A stretch of 36,784 nucleotides of DNA from Planctomycetota bacterium (lineage in GTDB: Bacteria; Planctomycetota; PLA2; JAEUHO01): the NCBI GenBank assembly GCA_020851795.1, contig JADZCA010000059.1, positions 1-36,784 on the forward strand. The letters run 5' to 3'. This document shows, piece by piece, positions 7,348 to 16,458 of the stretch. Both the position numbers and the translations under genes were made by a program. Below the pieces are notes generated by a model. It had not been told where the DNA came from, made no database searches, and worked only from the letters and a program-made list of their open reading frames with translations. How positions within the stretch are numbered: the first letter of the stretch is position 1; each line of letters opens with the position of its first letter.

Positions 7348-8949
7348 GTGTCGAGCGCCAGCGAGCGACTCCGCCGGATCCTGTCCGACCACGGCGCCGC
7401 CGTGCGCCGCGCGTCCGAAATCCCCGCCCCGGCGCTGGCCGCCGCCTCGACTGCGCCCGCCCCCCCCTCGTCGCCCGCCCCCCCCTCCTCGCCCGCCGGC
7501 CCGGCCTCGCCCGCCGGCTCGATCTCGCCCAACGCCCCGGCCCCGCCGACCGACGACGCCCTGCTCGCCGCGCGGGCGCCCCTCGACGCCACGCCGCCGG
7601 CCGCCTCCCCGCCCACCGGCGACGCCGCACCCGCGCGCAGCGGCGACGCGCTGCGCGCACGCCTCGAAGCGCTGCGCGCGCAGGCCGTGGGCCGCGGCGC
7701 CCGCGGCCCCGCATCGGCGCCCGGGACCGCGCCCGAGGTGCCGCTCGTCCTGCCCGACGACGACGACGAGCGCCCGCTCGAGGTCCGCGTCGGCGGCCGC
7801 CTCCGCTCCGGCCCGAAGGGCTCCTTCCTCGAGGTCGAACGTCGCTGGCCGCTCGCACAGCGCCACGGCCACGCCCCGCTGGCCGACGCACTCGAGCGCG
7901 CGATCCCGCTGCGCCGCCGCGAACGGCGCCCCGGCGGCGCCACGCACGTCCACCCGCGCGACGCGGTCTTCCTCGACGTCGAGACGACGGGCCTCGCGGG
8001 CGGCACCGGCACCGTCGCCTTCCTCGTCGGCATCGCACGCGTCGTCGGCGACGACCTGCTCGTCCGCCAGTACTTCCTGCGCGACTTCCCCGACGAAGAG
8101 GCCGTCCTCCTCGCGCTCGCCGACGACCTCGGCGACGCGCCCCTCGTCACGTTCAACGGCCGCACCTTCGACGCGCCCCTGCTCGCCACGCGCTTCCGCC
8201 TCCACCGCGTCCCCTTCGCCGACCGCGACCACCTCGACCTCCTCCCGCCCGCCCGACGCCTCTGGTCCGCGAGCCTCGCCTCCCACGCGCTCTCGGCGCT
8301 CGAGCGCGACGTCCTCGGCGTGACGCGCACGCACGACCTCCCGGGCGCGCTCGTCCCCGCCGCCTACTTCGCGTGGCTGCGCGAGGCGCGCACCGCCGCG
8401 GTCTCGCTCGCGTTCCGCCACAACGAGGTGGACCTCGTCAGCCTCGTCGCACTCGCCGGCGTCGTCTCACGGCTCGTGGACGACCCGACCTCGCGCCGCG
8501 ACGCGCCGCCGCGCGACCACCTCGACACCGCCCGCCTGCTGCTCGACCAAGGCGACGCCGGCCGCGCGCGCGCCTGCCTCGAGGCGGTGGTCGCCGGCGG
8601 CGGCGACGTCCCCGCCTCCGTCCGACGGCTGCTCGGCACGATCCAGCGCCGCCAAGGCGACCTCGACGGTGCCATCGCCACGTGGTCGGCCGCAATGGAG
8701 GCCGACGGCCCCTTCGACGCGCACCCCTACGAAGAGGTCGCCAAGGTGCTCGAGCACCGCGCCAAGGACCTCCGCGCCGCGCTCGCGGTCGTCGAGCGCG
8801 CGCTCGGCCGCTGCCCCGCCGACGCGGTGCACCTCGACGCGCTCCGCCACCGCGCCCGCCGCCTGCGCGAGCGCCTCGCCCGCACCGCGAACGGCGGCCG
8901 ATCGCACGGGCCCCGGGGCGACCGCCACGGGCCCCGCGCTCCGGCGTAG
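7348..8949 (+). CDS. mrfB: MrfB/YprB-family RNase H-like exonuclease with helical repeats
   Basis: The product has 533 residues. Residues 1-150 are a low-complexity Pro/Ala-rich region. Residues about 205-375 form a DEDD-type exonuclease fold: FLDVETTG (Asp210, Glu212), FNGRTFDAPLL (Asp275) and HNEVD (His358, Asp362), all acidic ligands present. The last 150 residues are tetratricopeptide-like helices (ARLLLDQGDAGRARACLEAVV and similar). In B. subtilis MrfB is the metal-dependent exonuclease partner of helicase MrfA in mitomycin repair. There the genes are adjacent; here 1.65 kb and an opposite-strand gene separate them. The GTG start is chosen because a -10 hexamer sits 9 nt before it. The family is clear; substrate and partner are inferred. 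Confidence 0.88.
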   Translation: MSSASERLRRILSDHGAAVRRASEIPAPALAAASTAPAPPSSPAPPSSPAGPASPAGSISPNAPAPPTDDALLAARAPLDATPPAASPPTGDAAPARSGDALRARLEALRAQAVGRGARGPASAPGTAPEVPLVLPDDDDERPLEVRVGGRLRSGPKGSFLEVERRWPLAQRHGHAPLADALERAIPLRRRERRPGGATHVHPRDAVFLDVETTGLAGGTGTVAFLVGIARVVGDDLLVRQYFLRDFPDEEAVLLALADDLGDAPLVTFNGRTFDAPLLATRFRLHRVPFADRDHLDLLPPARRLWSASLASHALSALERDVLGVTRTHDLPGALVPAAYFAWLREARTAAVSLAFRHNEVDLVSLVALAGVVSRLVDDPTSRRDAPPRDHLDTARLLLDQGDAGRARACLEAVVAGGGDVPASVRRLLGTIQRRQGDLDGAIATWSAAMEADGPFDAHPYEEVAKVLEHRAKDLRAALAVVERALGRCPADAVHLDALRHRARRLRERLARTANGGRSHGPRGDRHGPRAPA

Positions 8950-9382
8950 ATCCCCTCGCTCGCCGCCTCCGCGCGAGGGCGCGCGCGCGCCCCCGACGCG
9001 AGCCGATCGCGGGCGACGCGAGCGGGGCGCGCCCGGCGCCGCGCTCGGGCGACCCACGTGGACCGAACGCGCGCGGACCTCGCTCGCCGCGTCGGGCCTC
9101 GGCGACCGCGCGCGCCACCGCCGTCGAGGCGCCCGCCCGCCGCGCGCACGAGCCGACGAGGGCGGGGCGGCGTCTCGCGCCCGGGCGCGAGGTGGAGCCC
9201 GCCGGCGGCGCGAGGTGCGTCGCCTCGAGCCGTCCGCCCCTCGGCGTCGGGCCCGAACCCGCGCTCGTCGCGTCCGCCGCACGCCGCGGCGCGACCCGCG
9301 AGCCCCGACGTGAGCCGGACGTGCGCCCGGCGCTCGACGGGCCTCGTCCTCCGGGAGCTCGACGCGCTACGATCCCGCCCCC
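8950..9382. other. 433-bp gap without a recognisable gene
   Basis: Open frames here are arginine-rich on both strands and look like by-products of extreme GC content. I see no RNA gene or long repeat. The only signal is the promoter hexamer at its right end (9368-9373). It could be decayed coding sequence. Confidence 0.4.
9368..9373 (+). promoter_or_regulatory. -10 element of the CoA-binding gene, leaderless spacing
   Basis: TACGAT is followed by 9 nt (all but one C or G) and the ATG at 9383. No ribosome-binding site is present. Confidence 0.5.
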
Positions 9383-9808
9383 ATGGACGACCCGAAGCCG
9401 CCGCCTCCCGTCTCGGTGGACTCGTGGCTGCGTCGGCGACGCATCGCCGTCTGCGGCGCGACGCCCAAGCGCGACCGCTGGGGCTACCGCGTGTTCCGCC
9501 GCCTGCTCGACGAGGGCTACGACGTCGTCCCCGTGCACCCCGTCGCACCGCACGTGGACCACATCCCGTGCGTCGCGCGGCTCACCGAGATCCCGGGCGG
9601 CGTGGACGCCGTCAGCGTCATCACACCGCCGGAGGCGTCGCTCCAGGTGCTGCGCGACGCGGCCGAGATCGACCGGCCGCCGTGCTGGTTCCAGCCCGGC
9701 GCGTCCGACGACGCCGTCCTCGCCGAGGCCGCGCGCCTCGGGATCGCGACCATCGACGGTCCGTGCGTCCTCGTCGAGCTCGACCGGCGCGGCGGCCGGC
9801 CGAGGTAG
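9383..9808 (+). CDS. CoA-binding (Rossmann-fold) domain protein, YccU-like
   Basis: This single-domain protein of 141 residues matches the CoA_binding_2 family. It has a beta-strand RIAVCGATPKRDRWGYRV at the nucleotide-binding turn, then the family's VVPVHPVAP, GVDAVSVITPPEA, PPCWFQPGA and IATIDGPCVLVE blocks. Members bind coenzyme A or a similar nucleotide in the cytoplasm; the biological role is not established. Length is normal for the family. It stands alone, converging with the gene at 9825-10247, with a hairpin between their stops. Confidence 0.85.
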   Translation: MDDPKPPPPVSVDSWLRRRRIAVCGATPKRDRWGYRVFRRLLDEGYDVVPVHPVAPHVDHIPCVARLTEIPGGVDAVSVITPPEASLQVLRDAAEIDRPPCWFQPGASDDAVLAEAARLGIATIDGPCVLVELDRRGGRPR

Positions 9809-9822
9809 CCCGCCGGGCGGGC
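9808..9822. terminator. Hairpin between two convergent genes
   Basis: GCCCGCCGGGCGGGC is a perfect palindromic stem lying between the stop of the CoA-binding gene (9808) and the stop of the minus-strand gene (9825). It has no T-tract. A bidirectional terminator is the likely role. Confidence 0.45.
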
Positions 9823-9824
9823 CG

Positions 9825-10247
9825 CTACTTCGGCCAGCCGGCCGCCGTGCGCAGCTGGTCGGCCTTGCGGCGCAGCTCGGCCTCCTCGCGCGTCGCGGCG
9901 GGCGCGGCGCCGCGCAGCTCGGCGGAGAACGCGTCGAGCCCGGCGAGCAGCGCGGTGCGCGACGGCGCCGCGACGGCGGCGGCCTCGAACCCCGCGTTGC
10001 GCGCGTTGGCCGTCCCTGTGCGGAGTGCGTTCGACGCCGTCGCCATCGCGCCGGCCGACCTCGAGAGCGCCGCGACCTGCTCGCGCAGCAGCTCGACGTC
10101 CGCCTTGAGCGACGCGATCTGCGCCTCGTAGCCGAGGTTGCGCGCCGCCTCCGCGGGCGGTTCGCCGTCGGCGCGAGCCGACAACGCCACGGCGGACGCG
10201 GAGACGACGACGGCGGCGAAGAGGGCGAGGGCGGTCGGGATGCGCAT
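9825..10247 (-). CDS. Small exported coiled-coil protein, function unknown
   Basis: The 140-residue product begins with a signal peptide (MRIPTALALFAAVVVSASAVALSARA, probably cut near residue 26). The rest is Ala-rich helix with a heptad pattern around residues 40-65 (QIASLKADVELLREQVAALSRS). I chose the ATG at 10247 because it gives the signal peptide; upstream in-frame sequence is arginine/proline noise. A periplasmic or envelope structural role is likely. I do not recognise a family. Confidence 0.65.
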   Translation of the reverse strand: MRIPTALALFAAVVVSASAVALSARADGEPPAEAARNLGYEAQIASLKADVELLREQVAALSRSAGAMATASNALRTGTANARNAGFEAAAVAAPSRTALLAGLDAFSAELRGAAPAATREEAELRRKADQLRTAAGWPK

Positions 10248-10315
10248 GGACGGGCTCCGGGGACGAAGGCGACGCGGTCGGTCGCACACGGGCGGCGCGG
10301 CCGCCCCCCGGTCAC

Positions 10316-10321
10316 ATCCTA
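10316..10321 (-). promoter_or_regulatory. Putative -10 element of the exported coiled-coil gene
   Basis: TAGGAT on the minus strand lies 68 nt before the ATG at 10247, giving a longer leader than most genes here. Confidence 0.35.
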
Positions 10322-10504
10322 CGCCGCCGGACCGCGGGTGCGACCCGTCCGAGGGCCGGCGGCCGCAGCCCGGTCGCCGCGCCGTCGGGCCGCCCGCGCG
10401 ATCCGCGCGCGGGGGGGCGTCGCCGTGACGGCGCCCCCGGCGCCGTGGGCCGTGGCGCGTCGAGTAGAGTCGCGGCCCCGGGAATGGCCCCGGGCCCCGC
10501 GCCG

Positions 10505-10510
10505 TACCCT
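10505..10510 (+). promoter_or_regulatory. -10 element of the 10520 gene, leaderless spacing
   Basis: TACCCT is followed by 9 nt and the ATG at 10520. The same hexamer is the -10 of the tRNA gene at 20128. A second hexamer, TAGAGT at 10465-10470, lies 13 nt before an alternative ATG at 10484. Confidence 0.45.
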
Positions 10511-10519
10511 CCCTCGGGC

Positions 10520-11800
10520 ATGCCCTTCCCCTCGTCCGCCCGCCTCGCACGCCTCCTCGCCCCGCTCGTCGTCCTCGGGACCGTCGGGGCCGTCGTCGTC
10601 GTCGGGTGGGACGACCCGCGGGCGGCGCTCGAGCGGGAGCGCGCGCAGCTCGAGGCCCGGGTGGGCGCCGTCGCGGAGCAGGCGGCGCTCGTGACCGACC
10701 TCGAGGCCTTCGCCGCGCGGCACCGCGACGACCCCGCCGCGGTGGACTTCGCCGTGGAGCTGCTCGCGCGGTCGCACGCGGTGCGCGAGGCGTTCGCGGT
10801 GTGGGCGGCCGACCCCGAGCGGACGCGCCGCTCGGGCGCGGCCGCGCGGTTCGCGACGGTCGCGCTGCGCGAGCTGGGGACGACCAGCGGCGACCCCACG
10901 AAGCTCTCGTGGCTGTTCCCCTACGCGATCCAGGCCCGCGTCGAGGCCGGCGACGGCGGCGCGGAGGGCGAGCTGGCCCAGCGCGTCGCCTCGATGTCGC
11001 CCGCGGGCATCCTCCCCCTCTACGCCCCGATCCACCGCACGCCCTCGCGCGCGCTCGACCGGCTCGCGGCGGCGTTCGTGGCGCGGGGCGCGCTGCCCGA
11101 GTTCCGCGCGGCCGGCGCAGCCATGCGCGCCCGGCCGGGCCTGCGCGACGACGTCGCCGTGTTGCGCGAGCTCGTGGCGTCCACCTGGCGCGTCGAGCGC
11201 CCGTTCATGTGGCAGCACCTCGTGCGCGCGCTCGGCACGGTCGCCTCCCCCGACGACGTCGAGTTCCTCCGCGCGCAGCGCGCGGCCGTGACGGCGGAGG
11301 GGCGCGAGGGCGACGTGTGGCGCGCGACCTTCGACGTGGGGCTCGCGCTCGCCGGCGACGCCGGAGCCCGCGCCCGCCTCGTCTCGACGCTCGGCGCGCC
11401 CGACGCCGAGTGGGCGGCGGTGCACTGGGCGGTCGGGCTCGCGACGCGCCTCGCGCACGGCGACGCGTCGGTCGTCGACGACCTGCGCCTGCTGTGGGAC
11501 CGCAGCGGGCCCACCGCCCGCCTCCAGCTCGGCGTCGGCGTGCTCCTCGCCGATCCCGCGCCCCCCGCGTCGATCCCGGGCGACGCGTGGGCCGACGCGC
11601 TCGAAGCCCAAGGCAGCTGGATGGCGCGCGTCGTCGCGCACAGCTGGCGGCTCCGCGCACGCAAGCCCGCCGCGCTGGACGTGCTGCTCGCCGACCTGCG
11701 CGAGCTGCTCGCCGTGGCCGACCTCCGCGAGGCCTCCGGCGTGGACACCGACTACGCCGCCGCCACGCTCGGCGTGCTGCGGGCCCTCGCCCGGTTCTGA
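10520..11800 (+). CDS. Membrane-anchored helical-repeat protein, function unknown
   Basis: The 426-residue product has one N-terminal membrane anchor (RLARLLAPLVVLGTVGAVVVVGW, residues 8-30). A short coiled coil follows (ERERAQLEARVGAVAEQ). The remainder is roughly 350 residues of Ala/Arg/Leu-rich helices that look like a HEAT- or TPR-type solenoid. No catalytic motif is visible. The start at 10520 is preferred for its promoter spacing; an ATG at 10484 would add 12 residues. It converges with the gene ending at 11885. I do not recognise the family. Confidence 0.65.
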   Translation: MPFPSSARLARLLAPLVVLGTVGAVVVVGWDDPRAALERERAQLEARVGAVAEQAALVTDLEAFAARHRDDPAAVDFAVELLARSHAVREAFAVWAADPERTRRSGAAARFATVALRELGTTSGDPTKLSWLFPYAIQARVEAGDGGAEGELAQRVASMSPAGILPLYAPIHRTPSRALDRLAAAFVARGALPEFRAAGAAMRARPGLRDDVAVLRELVASTWRVERPFMWQHLVRALGTVASPDDVEFLRAQRAAVTAEGREGDVWRATFDVGLALAGDAGARARLVSTLGAPDAEWAAVHWAVGLATRLAHGDASVVDDLRLLWDRSGPTARLQLGVGVLLADPAPPASIPGDAWADALEAQGSWMARVVAHSWRLRARKPAALDVLLADLRELLAVADLREASGVDTDYAAATLGVLRALARF

Positions 11801-11834
11801 CCGACCGCGACCTCCGGGCATCCGCCGCGAAGGC

Positions 11835-11861
11835 GAGCACGGGGCCCGCGCCCCGTGGCTC
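11835..11861. terminator. Strong stem-loop between convergent genes
   Basis: ACGGGGC and GCCCCGT pair around the 4-nt loop CCGC. The stem is extended by GAGC/GCTC with one bulged G. It lies between the stops at 11800 and 11885 and has no T-tract. It probably terminates transcription from both sides. Confidence 0.45.
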
Positions 11862-11884
11862 GCAGCCCGAGGACGCGACCGCGG

Positions 11885-12202
11885 TCAGCCCGAGCGCGAG
11901 TCCCGCGCGTCGTCGCGCCACTCCTCGCGGCGGTCGCGGCGGAAGGTCTGCGTCGAGAGCTCGGCGAGCGCCTTCGCGTCGCGCGCGGCCGCGACGCGCT
12001 CGATCGTCTCCGCCGGGACGCCCAGCCCCTCCATCAGCGTCCGCGCGCGCTTCCACAGCGCGTCGCGCTTCTTGTCGGTCGTGGCGAGGTAGAGGTCGGA
12101 GACGAGGTCGGCGAGCGACTGCTCGCGGAGCTGGTCCTGGTTCTGGTAGTAGCGGCGGATGACCCGCTGCTGGTAGGGCGTGAAGTCGCGCGGCTCGGCC
12201 AT
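11885..12202 (-). CDS. Small conserved-looking helical protein, function unknown
   Basis: The 105-residue product is mostly charged helix (FTPYQQRVIRRYYQNQD, LADLVSDLYLATTDKKRDAL, GVPAETIERVAAARDAKALAEL). I have an impression of similar short proteins (YYxNxD..., LGExVSDLYLA..., KLWxR) being common in Planctomycetota genomes, without known function; I cannot verify this here. It follows the last permease of the ABC operon by 12 nt. It also has its own -10-like TACGCT six bases before the ATG, so it may be transcribed both with the operon and alone. Confidence 0.75.
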   Translation of the reverse strand: MAEPRDFTPYQQRVIRRYYQNQDQLREQSLADLVSDLYLATTDKKRDALWKRARTLMEGLGVPAETIERVAAARDAKALAELSTQTFRRDRREEWRDDARDSRSG

Positions 12203-12208
12203 GGGGAC

Positions 12209-12214
12209 AGCGTA
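12209..12214 (-). promoter_or_regulatory. -10-like hexamer before the 105-residue gene
   Basis: TACGCT on the minus strand, 6 nt before the ATG at 12202, lies directly after the permease stop codon. It allows leaderless transcription of the small gene. Confidence 0.4.
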
Positions 12215-13393
12215 CTACTCGCCGCGGCGCAGCACCTCGAGCGGCCGCAGCACCGCCTGCCGGGTCGCCGGCCACAACGACGCCACCACCCCGACGAGCG
12301 CTGCGCCCCCGATCCCGGCCGCGACCGTCGCCCACTCGACCGAGAAGATGGGGAGGATCTCGGCGAAGACCCGCCGCAGCCCGCCCGCGGCCAGCCGTGC
12401 GCCGCCCGCGCCGACCACGCCGCCGAGCCCGGTGAGCAGCACCGACTCGGCGACGACCAGCCGCGCGACCGCCCACGGGGCGAACCCGAGCGCGAGCACG
12501 ATGCCCGACTCCCGCGAGCGCTCGGCCGCCGCCATCGCCATCGCGTTGCCCACCGAGAGCAGGACCGCGAACACGACGGCGGCGCCGATCCAGCCGAACA
12601 GCGCGGTGACGTTGCCGAGGCTCGCCAGCCGCTCGGCCCGGAACGCCGCCTCCGTCTGCGTGTGGGTGCGCGTCGGCCCCGTGGCGTAGCGCGCGTCCAC
12701 GGCGCCGGCGACGTCGGCGGCCTCGTAGCCCGGGGCGACGCGCAGCATGTAGAGCGTCACGCGCGCGCCCGCGGCCGCCGCCTCGGGGGAGACGCGACGG
12801 ACCTCCTCGAGGAAGTCCCACGAGAGGAAGAACACCTTCGGGTTGAAGACCGCGTCGGGCGCGACGTCGTAGATCCCGGCGACCTCGAACTCCCACGCCT
12901 TGCCGTCCGGGCGGACGTAGGTCGTGCCCTGGATCGGGACCTTGTCCCCCACCGCGAACCCGAGCTGGTCGGCGAGCCCCCGGCCGACGAGGCACCCGCG
13001 GCGGTTGGCGAGCAGGGCGGCGCGCTGGGCCTCGGGAACGACGATCTCGGGGTACTGACGGAAGAGCACGTCGAAGTCGACGGCCATGCGCGGGAAGAAG
13101 ACGCGTCCGTCCTGGTAGGTGCCCCCGAACCACGTCCAGCGGTTGACCGAGGCGACCCCGGGCACCTGCGCGATCGCGTCGCGGTAGGACGCCGGCAGCT
13201 CGGCGAAGAGGCTCACCGCGCTCTGCACCGTGAGGCGGTCGCCGGAGGCGTTGTCGATGGCGGAGCGCATGGTCGTCAGGACCGAGCGCAGGAAGCAGGC
13301 GAGGAACACCGACAGCGCGGTGAAGAGCACGAGCAGCGCCGAGCGGACGGGCCGCCGCGTGGCGTTGCGCAGGACGAGCCGCGCGAGCGTCAC
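12215..13393 (-). CDS. ABC transporter permease, MacB/FtsX type (third permease of operon)
   Basis: The 392-residue product has one N-terminal membrane helix (about 18-38). A periplasmic MacB-like domain follows (about 45-265), then three C-terminal helices of the FtsX type (about 270-385). The GTG start overlaps the stop of the gene before it (GTGA), so translation is coupled. It is clearly paralogous to the permease at 14568-15749. Both share the W.WFGG.Y.D...F...AVD block, the TRT.TEAAF segment and the ERS...GI..ALGF cytoplasmic turn. Extrusion or lipoprotein-type export is the usual role; the substrate is unknown. Confidence 0.9.
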   Translation of the reverse strand: MTLARLVLRNATRRPVRSALLVLFTALSVFLACFLRSVLTTMRSAIDNASGDRLTVQSAVSLFAELPASYRDAIAQVPGVASVNRWTWFGGTYQDGRVFFPRMAVDFDVLFRQYPEIVVPEAQRAALLANRRGCLVGRGLADQLGFAVGDKVPIQGTTYVRPDGKAWEFEVAGIYDVAPDAVFNPKVFFLSWDFLEEVRRVSPEAAAAGARVTLYMLRVAPGYEAADVAGAVDARYATGPTRTHTQTEAAFRAERLASLGNVTALFGWIGAAVVFAVLLSVGNAMAMAAAERSRESGIVLALGFAPWAVARLVVAESVLLTGLGGVVGAGGARLAAGGLRRVFAEILPIFSVEWATVAAGIGGAALVGVVASLWPATRQAVLRPLEVLRRGE

Positions 13394-14562
13394 AGCCGGC
13401 GCAGCGCGGCGGTCGGGACGAGCCGGGAGGCGCGCCACGCCGGCACGGCGCCGCCGAGCAGCCCGAGCACGACCGCGACGACGACCGACGTCGCGAGGAT
13501 CGTCGGCGTCACGCGGAACGCGAAGGCGATCTCGGTGAACGTGTTCCAGTTCGTCGTGCTCGTCTGGAGCCCGTTGAACGGCAGCACGAGCACGGCCCCG
13601 AGCACGCCGCCGACGAGCCCGATGGCGGCCGCCTCCACGAGGAAGCAGAAGAAGACCGGGAAGCGCCGGTAGCCGATCGACATCAGGATGCCGACCTCGC
13701 GCGTGCGCGCGCCCACGGCGGCGAGCATCGTGTTCACCGCGCCGAGCACCGCCGCCGCCCCCATGAGCGTCGTCAGGATGCCCGCGAGGAACTGGAGCAC
13801 GTTGCCGAGCGCCGTCGTCTGCGCCCGGAAGTAGGCGCGCTCGGTCTGGGCCTTCACCGGGACCTGCTTGTCGCTCTCGAGCTGCTTCTCGAGCGCGGCG
13901 ACGTCGGTCCCCTCCTTGACCTTGGCCACGAGGCGCTGCCGGAAGGGCCGCTCGAGCGCGGCGCAGATGCGGTCCACGTCGCCCCAGATCTCGGAGGCGT
14001 AGGCGCCGTCGTGGACGAACACGCCCACGACCTTGAACGGCGTGACGTTGAAGGTGAGCGTCTCGCCCACCTTGCACCCGACGATGCGGGTGGTCAGCGG
14101 CCGGCCGACGACGACCTCGTCGGAGCCGGGGCGCGGCTCCTTGCCCTCGACGAGGCGCCACTTCGGCCCCTGGATCCGCATCGAGACGGGGATCTCGACG
14201 CCGCGCACCGTCACGATCGTCGTGCCCGAGCCGTCGGTGCGCGGGAGCTTGAGGCCGAGGTAGGACTCGGCCGCGGCGAGCGGGACGTTACCCTCGACGA
14301 CGACCTCGGGGCGCGCCTTGAGGACGTTGGTGTCCTGCGGGTGCCGGACGATGCTCTCGCCCTCGCTCTGGGCGCCGGGCCGGAGGTAGACGACCACGTC
14401 GTCGGACCCGGTCTCGGCGAGCAGCGAGCGGAAGCCCTCGCGCAGCGCGAGCACGCCGCCGAGCACCGCGACGGTGAGCCCGATGCCCAGCGCCGAGAAG
14501 AGCGAGGGCGACCAGCGGACGACGAGGCTGCGGACGGTGTAGCGGAGCGGGACGAGGCGCAT
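13390..14562 (-). CDS. ABC transporter permease, MacB/FtsX type (second permease of operon)
   Basis: The 390-residue product has an N-terminal helix (LFSALGIGLTVAVLGGVLAL), a periplasmic domain (about 45-260) and three C-terminal helices. It carries the FtsX-type turn ARTREVGILMSIGYRR. It is less like the other two permeases than they are like each other, so the complex may be asymmetric. Its ATG lies five bases after the upstream stop and its own stop overlaps the next start. Confidence 0.9.
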   Translation of the reverse strand: MRLVPLRYTVRSLVVRWSPSLFSALGIGLTVAVLGGVLALREGFRSLLAETGSDDVVVYLRPGAQSEGESIVRHPQDTNVLKARPEVVVEGNVPLAAAESYLGLKLPRTDGSGTTIVTVRGVEIPVSMRIQGPKWRLVEGKEPRPGSDEVVVGRPLTTRIVGCKVGETLTFNVTPFKVVGVFVHDGAYASEIWGDVDRICAALERPFRQRLVAKVKEGTDVAALEKQLESDKQVPVKAQTERAYFRAQTTALGNVLQFLAGILTTLMGAAAVLGAVNTMLAAVGARTREVGILMSIGYRRFPVFFCFLVEAAAIGLVGGVLGAVLVLPFNGLQTSTTNWNTFTEIAFAFRVTPTILATSVVVAVVLGLLGGAVPAWRASRLVPTAALRRL

Positions 14563-14567
14563 GGGCG

Positions 14568-15749
14568 TCAGGCCTCCTGCCGCAGCACCTCGACGGTGCG
14601 CAGGCGGGTGAGCCGGAGCGCGGGGAGCAGCCCCCCCGCGAACCCGATGAACAGCGCGATGCCGATGCCCGTGAGCAGCGTCGGCACGGCCACGAAGTAG
14701 TTGGGCATGAACTGCGCGAACTTCGCGCGGAAGAACGGCGACGCGGCCCACGCGAGCAGCGCGCCGAGCACGCCCCCGACGCCGACGACGGCCATCGACT
14801 CGAGCAGGAGCATGCTGCCCGCGAGGCGGTCGCGGAAGCCGAGCGCCTTGAGGATCCCCGCGTCCTTGCTCCGCTCGCGCCCGGCCATGCCGGCCGTGTT
14901 GAGCACGGAGAAGAAGATCGCGAAGAGGACCGCGCCGCCGATCCACGCGATGAAGGTGGGCAGGTTGCCCAGCATCGACGCGAACTGCGCCTGGAACGCG
15001 GCCTCGGTCTGGGTGCGGGTGCGCTGCGGGCCGGCCTCGAACATCGCGTCGATCGCCGCGATGACCGCCTCGGGTGCGTAGCCCTCCTTGACCCGCGTCA
15101 TCCACACGCCGACGTCCTGCCCGCCGGCGTCGAAGCCCTGGGCCTTGAGCGCCTTGCGCATCTCCTTCAGGTAGTCCCAGTGGAAGAACATCGTCTTCTC
15201 GTCGATGTTGGGCTTGCTCGAGCGGTAGACGGCGCGGACGGTGAACTCCCACGCCCGGCCGCGCTCGACCGTGTAGATGTTGGACAGGATCGGCACGCGG
15301 TCGCCGACCTTCCACCCGAACTTGTCGGCCAGCTCGGCGCCGACGAGGCAGCCCTGGCGGTCGGCGAAGAGCTCCTTGCGCTGGCCCTCGTCGATGGAGA
15401 GCTCGGGGTACTGGTCGACGTGCACCCGCAGGTCCACCGCGAACTGCGCGAAGAAGTCGGCGGGGTCCTTGTAGTAGCCGCCGAACCACACCCACGGGCA
15501 CGTGGACTCGACGCCGGGGACCTGCTCGATCTTGCTGCGGTACGACTCGGGCATGTAGACGTAGAGCGACGCCGCGCTCTGCACCGCGATGCGGTGGCTC
15601 GCGGCGGCCTTCGTCGCCGCGTCGAGCGTGGTGACGGCCGACACGAGGAAGACGAAGAGGAAGAGGGCGAGCACCGAGAACCCGAACGTCAGGGCCGTCC
15701 GGACCGGGTGCCGCCAGAGGTTCCTGTGGACGAGGCGGACGAGGCTCAT
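14568..15749 (-). CDS. ABC transporter permease, MacB/FtsX type (first permease of operon)
   Basis: The 393-residue product has an N-terminal helix ([20 protein letters not shown]). A periplasmic domain follows to about 265, then three helices with the turn [18 protein letters not shown] typical of FtsX-family permeases. The ATG overlaps the ATPase stop (ATGA). It is a paralogue of the 12215-13393 permease with closely matching blocks along the whole length, suggesting tandem duplication followed by insertion or rearrangement of the middle gene. Confidence 0.92.
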   Translation of the reverse strand: MSLVRLVHRNLWRHPVRTALTFGFSVLALFLFVFLVSAVTTLDAATKAAASHRIAVQSAASLYVYMPESYRSKIEQVPGVESTCPWVWFGGYYKDPADFFAQFAVDLRVHVDQYPELSIDEGQRKELFADRQGCLVGAELADKFGWKVGDRVPILSNIYTVERGRAWEFTVRAVYRSSKPNIDEKTMFFHWDYLKEMRKALKAQGFDAGGQDVGVWMTRVKEGYAPEAVIAAIDAMFEAGPQRTRTQTEAAFQAQFASMLGNLPTFIAWIGGAVLFAIFFSVLNTAGMAGRERSKDAGILKALGFRDRLAGSMLLLESMAVVGVGGVLGALLAWAASPFFRAKFAQFMPNYFVAVPTLLTGIGIALFIGFAGGLLPALRLTRLRTVEVLRQEA

Positions 15750-16456
15750 GCGCCGTGCGTCGTCCCCTGCTCGACGAGCACGCCCTTCTCGAGGTGGAGG
15801 AGGCGCTTGGCGCACTTGGCCGCCGCGGGGTCGTGGGTGACCATCGCGACCGTCTTGCCGTGCTCGGACACGAGCCGCGTGAGGATGTCGAGCACGGCGT
15901 CGGCGCTCGCGCGGTCGAGGTCGCCGGTGGGCTCGTCGGCGAGCACCATCGTCGGGTCCGTGGCGATGGCGCGCGCGATGGCCACGCGCTGCTCCTGCCC
16001 GCCCGAGAGCTGCTTGGGGCGGTGGTCCATCCGGTCCTTGAGCCCGACGATCTCGAGCGCGTACTGCGCGTGCTCGCGGCGCTTGGCGCGCGAGAGCGGC
16101 GTGAGCAGCAGCGGCAGCTCGACGTTCTCGAGCGCGGTGAGCACGGGGATCAGGTTGAACGCCTGGAACACGAACCCCACGTGGCGCGCGCGCCACGCCG
16201 CCAGCGCGTCCGAGGAGAGCCCCGTGATCTCGGTGCCCTCGACGTCGATGGTCCCGGCGTCGGGACGGTCGAGGCCGCCGAGGAGGTTGAGGATCGTGGA
16301 CTTGCCCGAGCCCGACGGCCCCATCAGCGCGAGGAAGTCCCCGCGCTCGACGTCGAGGTCGAGGCCGTCGAGCACGCGGAGGTCCTGCCCGCCGCGGCGG
16401 TAGACCCTGGTCACCCCGCGCATGCGCGCGAGGAGCGTCCCGTCGCCGGTCGCCAT
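15746..16456 (-). CDS. ABC transporter ATPase, MacB/LolD type
   Basis: The 236-residue ATP-binding subunit is of normal length. It shows Walker [11 protein letters not shown]-loop [18 protein letters not shown], signature [14 protein letters not shown], Walker [13 protein letters not shown] and the switch His in VTHD. The [17 protein letters not shown] stretch is typical of the MacB/LolD/FtsE branch, which drives mechanotransmission rather than ordinary transport. It is the only ATPase in the operon and so must serve three permeases. It follows the adaptor gene with a 2-nt gap. Confidence 0.95.
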   Translation of the reverse strand: MATGDGTLLARMRGVTRVYRRGGQDLRVLDGLDLDVERGDFLALMGPSGSGKSTILNLLGGLDRPDAGTIDVEGTEITGLSSDALAAWRARHVGFVFQAFNLIPVLTALENVELPLLLTPLSRAKRREHAQYALEIVGLKDRMDHRPKQLSGGQEQRVAIARAIATDPTMVLADEPTGDLDRASADAVLDILTRLVSEHGKTVAMVTHDPAAAKCAKRLLHLEKGVLVEQGTTHGA

Positions 16457-16458
16457 GG

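Noticed and set aside
9058..10131. Plus-strand frame of 357 residues
   Set aside because: Out of frame with the clear CoA-binding protein at 9383-9808 and made of Arg/Pro repeats without domain signals.
6132..10694. 1520-residue plus-strand frame across 6.1-10.7 kb
   Set aside because: Mostly Arg/Pro/Ala; passes through repeat array 2 and out of frame over mrfB, whose own frame has clear exonuclease motifs.
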